A DNA stretch of 64,000 nucleotides from CAZQLE01 sp964593905 (GTDB lineage Bacteria > Chloroflexota > Anaerolineae > Anaerolineales > Anaerolineaceae), in assembly GCA_964593905.1 (NCBI GenBank), contig CAZQLE010000003.1, positions 10,122-74,121 of the forward strand. The letters are read 5' to 3'. The position numbers were made by a program, and so were the translations under genes. Below are positions 1 to 8,700 of the stretch, piece by piece. How positions within the stretch are numbered: position 1 is the first letter of the stretch; every line of letters begins with the position of its first letter. Below the pieces are notes generated by a model that was not told where the DNA came from, ran no database searches, and saw nothing but the letters and a program-made list of their open reading frames with translations.

Positions 1-282
1 TGGCGCCTGTAAATCAGAAGCGCACAGACAGCGGATGAGATCTTCCATGCTGATAATTCCCACCAGTTGACCGTCCGAATCCATCACCGGCGCGCCCGAA
101 ATGCGCTTTTGGCGGAATAATTCCACCACATCGCGCATGGTTTGCTGGCTGGATACCGCCTTCAAATTGCTCGACATCACCTCGCTGATTTTGAGTTCAT
201 AAGCCAGCTCTTCAGCGCGGGTGATATTTTCAGCAACTCGATCGTTGATGATGATTTTTTTGGGTTGGTTAGGATTATCCAT
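1..282 (-). CDS. CBS-domain protein, 5' part only (runs off the left edge)
   Basis: The first 94 codons are present, starting at ATG 282, and the rest lies beyond position 1. After a short basic lead comes a CBS motif: a segment reading KISEVMSSNLKAV, then RISGAPVMDSDGQLVGIIS and MEDLIRCL. CBS pairs bind adenosyl ligands and act as energy or redox sensors. In Clostridia, Thermotogae and Anaerolineae this kind of protein (often CBS plus an anti-sigma-like ATPase) sits beside a DRTGG protein in [FeFe]-hydrogenase loci. It starts 9 bases after the DRTGG gene stop, so the two are very likely cotranscribed. The link to a hydrogenase is inference, since the neighbouring genes are outside the window. 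Confidence 0.8.
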   Translation of the reverse strand, partial: MDNPNQPKKIIINDRVAENITRAEELAYELKISEVMSSNLKAVSSQQTMRDVVELFRQKRISGAPVMDSDGQLVGIISMEDLIRCLCASDLQAP

Positions 283-291
283 TTTAGTGGG

Positions 292-669
292 TTATTCAAA
301 ATCACTGGGGCCGTCTGTAACGGGCATTTCGAGGCTGGGTAAGCCAGATTGATATAAGCGACCGCATAATTCAAACATCCCATAAGGTGAGGTGATCAGC
401 GCGATTCTTTCTTCTGTGGCCAGCTCAATGGTCTCTTTGGGAGGGTTTTTGCCACGAACAAAGACAATTGCTGATACATCTGCCATTTGTGCAGTTCGTA
501 CAACCTGTGGGTTGCACAATCCGGTCAGTAGAACCGCCTCAGGTTGGATTGAGGCCAGAACATCGCTCATTAAATCGGCGCCACACCCCCCTTTAACTTC
601 TCTTGAGAGGTCTGCTCCCTGATTAATGAGCTCACCTTTAATTAACCGGATTAAGTCTAGTACATTCAT
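292..669 (-). CDS. DRTGG-domain protein
   Basis: A 125-residue soluble protein. The segment GCGADLMSDVLASIQ is the typical entry into a DRTGG domain, and the rest (VLLTGLCNPQVVRTAQMA, ALITSPYGMFELCGRLY) fits the alpha/beta fold of stand-alone DRTGG proteins. The molecular function of this family is not established; it recurs next to CBS, PHP and [FeFe]-hydrogenase genes. A GTG two codons upstream (675) is also in frame, but AGGTG lies properly spaced only for ATG 669. It is the first gene of a leftward unit continuing into the CBS gene. Confidence 0.75.
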   Translation of the reverse strand: MNVLDLIRLIKGELINQGADLSREVKGGCGADLMSDVLASIQPEAVLLTGLCNPQVVRTAQMADVSAIVFVRGKNPPKETIELATEERIALITSPYGMFELCGRLYQSGLPSLEMPVTDGPSDFE

Positions 670-1028
670 AATCACCTGATAGTTCTAATTGTGAAATATT
701 CAACATTGTTATTGTACACGAAACTGTTAATAAAAATAGTCGTTTTGAGAGATGTAAATTGAAGGAAAGGTTTTGCAGGTGGCAATGGCTGATTCATGGC
801 CCACCGGGGAACCCCGGGGTGTTCCTCAGCAGATCTGATTCATTGCTGCGTTGTTATATTTATTCTATGTTAAAATCGGTAAAAGTAAAATAAATGTTCT
901 TCGATATTTCTTCTGAGTTAACATTTTCAGGGGTTCGGGCCGGCCAACAGGGTCAGAATCTCTGATTCATGAGGATTTTGCAGCGTTTTACGCCTTCAAG
1001 CCAAATTTAATTCTGGACAGGGAATCTT
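670..1028. other. Divergent intergenic region before hisS
   Basis: About 360 bases between the leftward DRTGG gene and rightward hisS. It holds the probable hisS promoter (868-876) and a leader of about 145 bases. The 10-mer TCTGATTCAT occurs twice (834-843 and 961-970), with a third partial copy at 790-797. No open frame looks real, and I found no T-box core sequence. Confidence 0.5.
868..876 (+). promoter_or_regulatory. Extended -10 promoter for hisS
   Basis: TG-T-TAAAAT is an extended -10 element. No -35 hexamer stands at 17 bases, which is common for extended -10 promoters. The predicted start is near 883, leaving a leader of about 145 bases before the hisS ATG. Confidence 0.4.
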
Positions 1029-2297
1029 ATGAAGCAAATTGTTCAATCTGTAAAGGGCACCCGCGATTTTTATCCTGAAGAAATGGCGATCCGCTCCTGG
1101 TTATATCAGACGATCCGCGTTGTATCGGAAAGTTATGGTTATCAGGAGTATGATGGTCCGTTTCTTGAAAAAATTGATCTTTATGCAGCCAAATCGGGTG
1201 AGGAATTGGTTAAGGAACAGGCGTTTGTGTTTGAAGACCGCGGAGGTTCAGAAATCACCCTCCGGCCAGAGTTGACGCCCACGCTGGCGCGCATGGTGGC
1301 ACAAAAACAAAATGGCCTGTCTTATCCCTTGCGCTGGTGGTCTTTTGGGCCTTTCTGGCGTTACGAGCGCCCTCAGAAGGGCCGCACGCGCGAGTTCTTC
1401 CAGTGGAACATTGATTTGATCGGTGCGGGCTCCAATGAAGCAGATGCCGAGTTGTTGGCTGTGTGCGCAACCTTCTTTGAGGTGGTTGGCCTGAATTCTG
1501 ACCAGGTTGGAATTATGGTCAACAATCGGCGTTTGATGGATTATGCGCTGGCTGAGATTGGCCTGGTGGGAGATTTAAAGAAGGCGGCTTTTCGTTTGAT
1601 CGATCGTCGCGATAAGATGTCGGCCTCCGATTGGGAAACCTATGCGTTGGAACTGGGCGTGAACCTGGAACAGTTTGAAGCTTTAAAACAATTGTTAGCC
1701 AACAAAGACCTGTGGAAAGAATCGGATGAACTGGTTCGCCAGTTTGAGCTGTTGGAGGCCATGGGGCTGCGCCAGTACTTTCACTATGACCCGCAGGTGA
1801 TTCGCGGGCTGGATTATTATACTGGCACGGTTTTTGAGGCGCGGGATATGGACCGCGAGGGTCGGGCGGTTCTGGGCGGCGGACATTACGATAACCTGGT
1901 GGCGGCTGTGGGCGGTGACCCACTGCCCGGTGTTGGCTTTGCAATGGGTGATGTGATGATCAGCCTGGTTCTTGAAAAATATGGCTGTCTGCCAAAGTTT
2001 AATCCAACCGCGGCGCAGGCGTTTGTGACGGTTTTTGACCAAGACCTGATGCCGGTTTCGGCGGCGCTGGCGAGTGAGCTGCGCCGGAGCGGCATTCCGA
2101 CATTGTGTTACCCGGAATCTGGCAAACTGCAAAAGCAGTTTAAAGCCGCCGACCGGAGCGGTGCACGGTTTGTGATCGTCATTGGGCCGGATGAAGCCAC
2201 GGCTGGGGTGGTGACATTGAAGGATTTGCAAAGCCGGACTCAAGAAACAGTTCAACGCAGCGAGTTGGTAGGAAAACTTAAGCAAATGCTTGCGTAG
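1029..2297 (+). CDS. hisS: Histidyl-tRNA synthetase
   Basis: 422 residues, the usual length for bacterial HisRS, a class II enzyme that activates histidine and loads tRNA-His. The N-terminus VKGTRDFYPEE is the class II HisRS opening. Motif 2 is visible as FGPFWRYERPQKGRTREFFQ (about residues 107-126), and the histidine-specific motif GLDYYTGTVFEA lies near residue 260. A C-terminal anticodon-binding domain follows from about residue 330. ATG 1029 follows a leader of about 145 bases. The tRNA-His gene begins 33 bases after the stop, so enzyme and substrate are encoded side by side. Confidence 0.97.
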   Translation: MKQIVQSVKGTRDFYPEEMAIRSWLYQTIRVVSESYGYQEYDGPFLEKIDLYAAKSGEELVKEQAFVFEDRGGSEITLRPELTPTLARMVAQKQNGLSYPLRWWSFGPFWRYERPQKGRTREFFQWNIDLIGAGSNEADAELLAVCATFFEVVGLNSDQVGIMVNNRRLMDYALAEIGLVGDLKKAAFRLIDRRDKMSASDWETYALELGVNLEQFEALKQLLANKDLWKESDELVRQFELLEAMGLRQYFHYDPQVIRGLDYYTGTVFEARDMDREGRAVLGGGHYDNLVAAVGGDPLPGVGFAMGDVMISLVLEKYGCLPKFNPTAAQAFVTVFDQDLMPVSAALASELRRSGIPTLCYPESGKLQKQFKAADRSGARFVIVIGPDEATAGVVTLKDLQSRTQETVQRSELVGKLKQMLA

Positions 2298-2318
2298 AAA
2301 AAATGGGTGTGGTAAAAT
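2290..2318 (+). promoter_or_regulatory. Promoter of tRNA-His
   Basis: TTGCGT (2290-2295), a 17-base spacer and TAAAAT (2313-2318), with TG one base before the -10 (extended -10). The -35 overlaps the hisS stop codon. The predicted start near 2325 is a few bases before the tRNA, so the tRNA need not depend on hisS transcription. Confidence 0.55.
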
Positions 2319-2330
2319 CTATCCGCTTAC

Positions 2331-2403
2331 GGTGGCTGTAGCTCAATGGCAGAGCATCGCACTGTGGATGCGAGGGTTGTGGGTTCGACCCCCATCAGCC
2401 ACC
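2331..2403 (+). tRNA. tRNA-His (GTG)
   Basis: Acceptor GGTGGCTG pairs with CAGCCACC over 8 bp, including the extra G(-1):C73 pair that identifies tRNA-His. The D-stem is GCTC/GAGC, the anticodon stem TCGCA/TGCGA holds loop CTGTGGA with anticodon GTG, and the T-arm is GTGGG-TTCGACC-CCCAT. The 3' CCA is not encoded (CCT follows). Confidence 0.97.
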
Positions 2404-2430
2404 CCTTAAGTTCTCTAACATGTTTGAGAG

Positions 2431-2550
2431 CAAAAGCGATCTGCGGAGTTGTGCCGGGCAAGCGAAATGGGGGAAAGGCTGTGCGCCCGCCGCTCTGCAG
2501 CATCAGCGATGGAAATAAACGATAAGCCCGGGAGACCGGGCTTTATTTTT
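2431..2550 (+). ncRNA. Possible structured RNA ending in a terminator
   Basis: Between tRNA-His and the terminator, about 120 bases fold well by eye. CTGCGGAG (2441-2448) pairs with CTCTGCAG (2493-2500) over 8 bp with one G-U, extended by GAT/ATC across a one-base bulge. Inside it, CGGGC (2455-2459) pairs with GCCCG (2485-2489), enclosing a purine-rich loop. The terminator hairpin follows. It has no open frame and I recognise no known family (not SRP RNA, 6S RNA, tmRNA or a familiar riboswitch). It could instead be just the 3' part of the hisS/tRNA transcript. Confidence 0.35.
2524..2550 (+). terminator. Rho-independent terminator after hisS/tRNA-His
   Basis: AAGCCCGG (2524-2531) and CCGGGCTT (2536-2543) form an 8-bp stem with a 4-base loop, followed by a T-rich run. 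It may also stop leftward transcription from the YkgJ-type gene that ends at 2590. Confidence 0.85.
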
Positions 2551-2589
2551 TGTCTGAATCTGGGAAGAATCTTCCCGGTTGACAGGGAC

Positions 2590-2976
2590 CTATTCGGAAT
2601 GTGGGATCATTCGTTCAGCGGGGACGATATCATTTAATGGGGGCAAACTGTGGGCGGCTCTGGCGTGGTTGCAGCGCTCAATATCCCCCGGTGTGTAATA
2701 TAAATTCCCGTTTTCCCAGTCAAAACCGAACTCGCGGCAGGGGGTGGAGCGTTTTTCATAAATACTGCAAGCCACCCGTTCACCAATTTTCCCTTCGAGC
2801 GCCACGCAGCGTTTATCTTTCCGGTTGGTGCCGGCCATGCACACCAGAACAGAATTTAAGTTTTCGACCATTTCGGGCGGAACGGTCCCGCCAGTGGCCG
2901 GGTCGGCCTCAGACCAGTAAAAGGTGACACGGAAAAAGGCACAACAAGCGCCACAAGTTAAGCAGGGATTATCCAA
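2590..2976 (-). CDS. YkgJ-family cysteine cluster protein
   Basis: 128 residues. The N-terminal CLTCGACCAFF matches the CxxCGxCC opening of the YkgJ family of zinc- or iron-chelating proteins. Further cysteines follow in CSIYEKRSTPCREFGF, with another in ERCNHA. Members are thought to hold a metal through these cysteines; no reaction is known for this one. The start is TTG 2976, with AAGGA about 9 bases upstream. It appears to be a single-gene unit ending against the hisS terminator. Confidence 0.8.
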   Translation of the reverse strand: MDNPCLTCGACCAFFRVTFYWSEADPATGGTVPPEMVENLNSVLVCMAGTNRKDKRCVALEGKIGERVACSIYEKRSTPCREFGFDWENGNLYYTPGDIERCNHARAAHSLPPLNDIVPAERMIPHSE

Positions 2977-3082
2977 ATTTTGAATCCTTGAACGTCAGCG
3001 GTTTTCCATAGACCGGATTATACCCCTGCGGATCCAGAGTACCTCGGTATTCGACATGTTTTGATACGTTGCCAGGGACGAT

Positions 3083-4027
3083 TTACTGCCACGGGTGTTT
3101 AAATGGCAGCACCTGGGGAGAATTGATCCATGATAACCAGCCGGTGGTGACACGCTTGATGGGGGTGGGTTTATCAAAGGCGACCAATACCAGGCTTGCG
3201 ATCAGCAGAATGGCCCCGGTCCATTGCAACCCCGCAAGGCGCTCGTGCAGCCAGGCTACGGCAAGAAAAACGGTGACCAGCAGTTCCCCCAGACCGAGCA
3301 AGGCGGTTTGCAGCCCACCCAGGTTTTTTACCCCCATAAATAAAGTCAGGCGTGAAAAAAACGTGAACAGCGCCATTCCCAAAACCGGCCACCACGGGCT
3401 GTAGGTCGGGGGAAGCTGGCGGTCAAATATCAAAAATGCGACAGTAACGGTTACAGCCATTGAGAGCAGGGTATAAAAGGTGACTGTTTGAGCAGGCACC
3501 TCGAATAAAACTCTTTGATTAATGAGCAGGTGCAGCGCATAAAGAACGGCAGAAGACAACATCAGCGCTGCGCCGATCAGATCCACGCTCTTATCTCCTG
3601 TCGACACCAGCATCATCATGCCGGGTATGGCAAGGAGCAAGCGGAATAGGGTAATTCGATTGATGGGCTGCCGGTCTGTGAGCAGCCAGAGCGCCACAAA
3701 GACCGGGTAGAAGGAATACAGCAAATGGCCAAGGCCGGCGTCCAACCGGTTGAGGGCGGTGTAATAAAAAATTGAACCGATGCCATTGACAAAGCCGGCC
3801 ATCACACAACCCATTAACCCCACCGGGTAGATATAGAAAAAGCTCTTTTTAAAGAAAGCCATGATTAAAAACAGGAGTAAGGCGGCGATGGATGTTCTCA
3901 GGGCCACCACTGCCAGGGGAGAGAAACCATGCAGCAATGCCTGTTTCCCAAAAATTGGCGCAATACCCAGGCAAAGTGCTGAAACCAGCGCTGCCTGAAC
4001 CCCATTATTTTTGCGCCCCGAAAACAT
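3083..4027 (-). CDS. EamA/DMT-family transporter
   Basis: 314 residues with about ten hydrophobic helices in two repeats, the layout of the drug/metabolite transporter superfamily (EamA domains at roughly 10-140 and 155-290). Relatives export amino acids such as threonine or homoserine, or other small metabolites; the substrate cannot be read from sequence. It begins 3 bases after the stop of the threonine-synthase-receiver fusion, with AAGGT 6 bases before ATG 4027, and is the last gene of the long leftward signalling operon. Export of the enzyme's product is a tempting but untested reading. Confidence 0.85.
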   Translation of the reverse strand: MFSGRKNNGVQAALVSALCLGIAPIFGKQALLHGFSPLAVVALRTSIAALLLFLIMAFFKKSFFYIYPVGLMGCVMAGFVNGIGSIFYYTALNRLDAGLGHLLYSFYPVFVALWLLTDRQPINRITLFRLLLAIPGMMMLVSTGDKSVDLIGAALMLSSAVLYALHLLINQRVLFEVPAQTVTFYTLLSMAVTVTVAFLIFDRQLPPTYSPWWPVLGMALFTFFSRLTLFMGVKNLGGLQTALLGLGELLVTVFLAVAWLHERLAGLQWTGAILLIASLVLVAFDKPTPIKRVTTGWLSWINSPQVLPFKHPWQ

Positions 4028-4030
4028 GGT

Positions 4031-5695
4031 TTACCTTAATAAGGCGCGAACTTCATCAAGCAGTTCGTCGCTCATAAAATCGCCTTTTTGCATCAAGGTC
4101 TGAATATGACCTTTAAGGCGTTGTTTTTCGGCGGGGGTTAGTTCTTTGGCGGTGACGACAATGATGGGTATATCGGCCGTCTCCGGGTCATTTTTCAGGG
4201 CATCCAGAACGCTGAAACCGTCCATTTCGGGCATCATTAAGTCCAGAATCATCAGGCTGGGGTGTTCAGTGCGCGCAAGGTCAATGGCTTCACGCCCATT
4301 GGAGGCCTCAAACAGGGTGTAATTATCCTGGGCCTGCAAGATACGACGGATCAAGCGGCGCACATCGGGATTGTCATCGACGATGGCAATCCGGGGGAAG
4401 CGGTCAATGGCTACCTTGCTTAAAGCGGCCAGCAGACCATCTTCGCGGCTATCTTCCATTGAGTTGGGCAGCACCACGTTGCGGCTCCAGTTTTCACCCA
4501 GAAGATTGCGTTCGATCGGCGTTGTATGCCCGGTGCAGTTGACCACCACCACATCACTGGGCTTGATGATGCTGGAGCGGATCATTTTTACCAATCCTGC
4601 GAAGGCCACACCCGTGGCCGGTTCCACCGATATGCCTTCCATTTTCGCCAGGAAATGCATGGCCCGAAATGCATCCTCGTCTGACACGCTTTCAAATTCT
4701 CCCCCTCCTGAAGAGAGCATTCGGTTGCGCAGTACGGTGTATGTTTTGCCGGGGTCACCGGTCGCCAGGGTGGCAATAAGTGTGTTGGGGGTCTGAATTG
4801 GGGCGGCCACATCACGATTTTGTTTCCATGCGTGTACCATGGGGGCGCAGCCATCTGCCTGAAGGATGCCAAATTTTGGGATCCGGTCGATCAGCCCCAT
4901 TTTCTTAAGTTCGTCAAATCCTTTCCATACACCCAGCGGCCCCATTCCGCCGCTAACCGCCTGGATATACCAGTCTGGTGCGCGCCAGGGGGTGTTCTCG
5001 CCCGGCCCCAGGGTGTTGGTAAGTTGTTCGCATATTTCAAACGCGATTGTTTTCATCGCTTCAATGCAGGGCACGGTGCGGGCGCCCTGATCTTGGAATA
5101 AATTGCGCTGGCGCGCAAATTCGGAGGCAAGCTGCTTGGTCTGGTCGTATGAACCGGTGACTTTAATGACCTGGGTGCCATACAGCGCGGTTTCGCGCAT
5201 TTTGGGTCCGGGCACGAGGCTGGTTAGAAATGCCCACAGTTTAATGCCGGCGCGTGCCGCGTAGGCAGAGTAAGAAATTGCCACGTTGCCTGTCGAAGCG
5301 ACCACCATCTCGGTGATGCCGGCTTCTTTTAGCGCGGCAATGGTAACGGCTGCCTGACGATCTTTAAAGGAGTTGGTTGGCCCCTGACGTTCATCTTTGA
5401 CGAAGAGATTGCCACAGCCCAGCATCATGCCCAGGTGATTGGCCTTTAGCAGGGGCGTTCCGCCTTCGCCCAGAGAAAGATCGGTGTTGGGCGCGAGGAT
5501 GGGCAGCAGCTCGCGGTAGCGCCAGAGATCAAAAGAACGATTTCTGATCAGGTCGAGAAACTGCGACGCGATTTGAGCATAGTCGTAGCGCGCTTCCAAC
5601 CATGCGCTTCCGCAGTGTGGACAGGCGGAATGGGTTAACGATAATGTTGATGATTTTCCGCAATCGAGGCATTCGACAGTAATCGATAATGGCAT
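4031..5695 (-). CDS. Threonine-synthase-like PLP enzyme fused to a receiver domain
   Basis: 554 residues. At the N-terminus, two CxxC pairs (CLDCG, CPHCG) form a small zinc-ribbon-like lead seen in threonine synthases of this type. A fold-type II PLP domain runs to about residue 420: GEGGTPLL, FVKDERQGPTNSFKDRQ with the PLP lysine, ASTGNVA, and AVSGGMGPLGVWKGF. Threonine synthase converts O-phosphohomoserine to threonine; related enzymes use other substrates, so the exact reaction is unproven. Residues about 435-554 are a complete receiver domain: acidic pair in IAIVDDN, phospho-acceptor Asp in MILDLMMPEMDG (near 486), Thr in IVVTAKE and Lys in LMQKGD. AAGGA precedes ATG 5695. It starts 26 bases after the hybrid kinase gene, its probable phosphodonor. 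Confidence 0.88.
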   Translation of the reverse strand: MPLSITVECLDCGKSSTLSLTHSACPHCGSAWLEARYDYAQIASQFLDLIRNRSFDLWRYRELLPILAPNTDLSLGEGGTPLLKANHLGMMLGCGNLFVKDERQGPTNSFKDRQAAVTIAALKEAGITEMVVASTGNVAISYSAYAARAGIKLWAFLTSLVPGPKMRETALYGTQVIKVTGSYDQTKQLASEFARQRNLFQDQGARTVPCIEAMKTIAFEICEQLTNTLGPGENTPWRAPDWYIQAVSGGMGPLGVWKGFDELKKMGLIDRIPKFGILQADGCAPMVHAWKQNRDVAAPIQTPNTLIATLATGDPGKTYTVLRNRMLSSGGGEFESVSDEDAFRAMHFLAKMEGISVEPATGVAFAGLVKMIRSSIIKPSDVVVVNCTGHTTPIERNLLGENWSRNVVLPNSMEDSREDGLLAALSKVAIDRFPRIAIVDDNPDVRRLIRRILQAQDNYTLFEASNGREAIDLARTEHPSLMILDLMMPEMDGFSVLDALKNDPETADIPIIVVTAKELTPAEKQRLKGHIQTLMQKGDFMSDELLDEVRALLR

Positions 5696-5721
5696 AATAT
5701 CCTTTACAGTAATGCAATACT

Positions 5722-8700
5722 TTACTGAGGTGTCTGGTGCAGTGCTTTTTGCAGCGCAGCCAGAAGATCATTTTCCTTCAGCATACCCTTTGAAAGCAGC
5801 CCGCGTCCAAACTCTGAGAGCAAGCGGTACTGATCTGCGGTCAGGTCTGCGCCAGTCAAAACGACAATCGGGATTGTAAGCTGGGGGTTCTGCTGAAGCA
5901 TTTTTTCCATCAGATCAAAGCCATTGATATCAGGCATAAACAGGTCGAGAATGATTACGTCCGGTTTTTCCTGCTTTAGTGCCTCCAACCCCGCCTGGCC
6001 GCCTTCGGCCAGAATGACTTTGTAGCTTGTGCTTTCCAGAAGGATTTTTTGAACCAGCCGTAAATCTTCGGGGTCATCATCAATCACCAGCACGGTGCGA
6101 AGCGAGCCGTCATTGTCGAAACGCTGAACAGCGTGGGTAAGATCATCGGGGAGGATGGGTTTAACCAGGTAATCGGCGGCCCCAAGGCTGAACCCTTTTT
6201 CTTCTTCTTCAAGGATGCTGCAAATGATGACCGGTATTGCGGCTGTGTCAGGCTGATTGCGCAGCTCGGTGATTACATCCCAGCCGTCTTTTCCCGGCAT
6301 CATAATATCCAGCGTAATTGCGAATGGTTTCACCGCGCGGGCGACTTCGATTGCCCGGTGGGGTTCTGTCAGGGCCACCACGGTATACCCATTGGGTTGC
6401 AGGTAACGCTGATACAGGCTGATAACCTGGGGATCGTCGTCAATGCATAATACCCGCGGCCCTTCACCCGAGCTTTCAAATGGCGTTGGCTCTTCTTCAG
6501 GTTCCAGGGGCAGCGTAAAGTAAAATGTACTGCCTTGGCCGACTTCAGATGAAAGCAGCCCAATTCGTCCGCCGTGCATTTCAATGAACGATCTGCAGAT
6601 GGAAAGCCCCAGACCTGTTCCGCCCGTTTTGCGGGTTGGAGAATCATCCACCTGGCTGAAGGGTTGGAATAGCTTGGACTGGTCTGCTTCGGCAATGCCG
6701 GGACCGGAATCTTTCACGGTGACGATTATTTCCGGTTTTCCGGGCAGTTGATAAATCTTCTTTGCTTCAACGTCAATGCTGCCTTCGTCAGTAAATTTGG
6801 CTGCATTCGAAAGGAAGTTGAGCAGCACCTGGCGGACGCGGGTAGGGTCGGCCTGAACGTTGGTTAGATCGGGCTCGATATGGTAATTGAGCCGGATGGG
6901 TTTATCTTTAACCAGGCCGACCGCGGTGGACATGACGCTGTTGACGAGATCGGCCAGATTGACATCTGAAAAGGCCAGTTCCATCTTTCCGGCTTCAATT
7001 TTGCTTAGATCGAGGATGTCATTGATCAGGTTTAATAAATGCTGCCCTGAGTTGTAAATAGCCGAGAGGTCCTGGGTTTGGGTTTCATTGATCGGGCCGT
7101 CAATTCCCTTGAGAATCACCCTTGAGAAACCGATGATGGAGTTGAGCGGCGTGCGGAGCTCGTGGCTCATATTGGCCAGGAATTGGCTCTTCAAGCGGTC
7201 AACCTCTTTCATTTCATCCACCGCTTTTTGAGCCAGTTCATAAGAACGAGCATTGTCGATTGCAACAGCAATCTGATCGGATAGAATCTGGAAGACCGTG
7301 CTTTCTTCTTCGATAAAGGCGTTTAACTGATTGGATTGAATATCCAGAACGCCAATTACGCGGTTATTTAATTTAAGCGGTAATGCAATTTCGGAGCGCG
7401 TTTGGGGCAGAAGCGGATTTAACTGATAACCGGGATTGTTGAGCAGGTTTCCAACCACAATGGGCACACCGTGCAGCGCCACTTCGCCGATAATGGAGCG
7501 GGAGCCCACCGGATAACGGTAACGCTGTGCTTTCATTTGCTTTCCTGCGTCGCCGGTTCCTTCACGGATCATGGCGAAGCTGCCGCTTTCATCCAACAGG
7601 TAAATTGCCGCATGATAAAAATTGAAGCGTTCATTCAATAGATTGACGATGCGTTCGAGCAGCGGATCGAGAGAAAGTGTGCTGGTGGTATCACGGGCGA
7701 TTTCAGCCGTGGCCTGCAATTGCAGGGCGCGCCGTTGTGCTTCCATGAGCAGCCGTTGTTTTTCAAGCGCCACTGCAATACCGGTGCCGGTCACCTGTAA
7801 GGAGCGAATTTCTTCCGGTTTGAAGTTGGATACCTGTGAGGCCGAGGCAATGATCATTCCGGTTAAACGCCCGGCAGATCTTAAGGGGATAAAACAGGCG
7901 GCAATCATGCTTAATTGCTGCAAGGTGGCTTTTGAATCTTGATCCAAACCTGAATGCAGAATATCGGAGAAAATCACCGGCTCTGCCCCAATGCTGCGCG
8001 CAAACGGCAGCGCCGAAGCAGGCAAATGGATGCCCAGCTTGCGATACTGGGTGCCAGCATCATAATAGCCCACCACTTCAAATTCAGAAATTTCACCTTC
8101 GTTATTCTGGTTGACGATCACCAGGGTGGTCCGATCAGCACCATTGGGCATGGCTTTAATACCGATCAGTGTTACCAGATCTTGGGCGTCTCGTGCCTGT
8201 GCAATGGATGAGCTGATCTGATAAAGATGCTCTGTCTCGGAGAGGGCGGTTTGCGTTTGATTAAACAACCGTTGGTTTTCAACTGCAATTGCCATCTGGT
8301 CGACCAGCGGTGGGTAGGATCGGATCTCACGACCAGAGAAGTGATGCTTCTCTTCTGATTCAAGCAACAAAACACCAATCTGACGTTTACCCGACCAGAG
8401 CGGGAGGATGGCAAGGGAACGTATGTTTTGCTGGTTTGCGACATCCCGCAGACCCGTTTCTACCCGCGGATCGCTGACATCCTCATGAAACACTGCACTG
8501 GGCTGCATGAAGAAACGGCTGTAGACGCTGGCGACATATTCGGTTCCCACCGGTGGGGGGGGGGTCCCATGACCGCTGTACCAGTTGGCCTCTACGGTCA
8601 TGCGGCTTACTTTGCCGCTCATATCAGAATCCATCAGAATTAGAACACCCCGATTAATCACCGGAGACCGTAAGCCAAGGGCAATTGCAGCCACCATTTC

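Noticed and set aside
676..1028. T-box or other riboswitch in the hisS leader
   Set aside because: The leader is long enough, but there is no T-box core sequence or terminator/antiterminator pair.
2995..3177. 60-codon frame between the YkgJ and EamA genes
   Set aside because: It overlaps the EamA 3' end, with no ribosome site and no family-like sequence.
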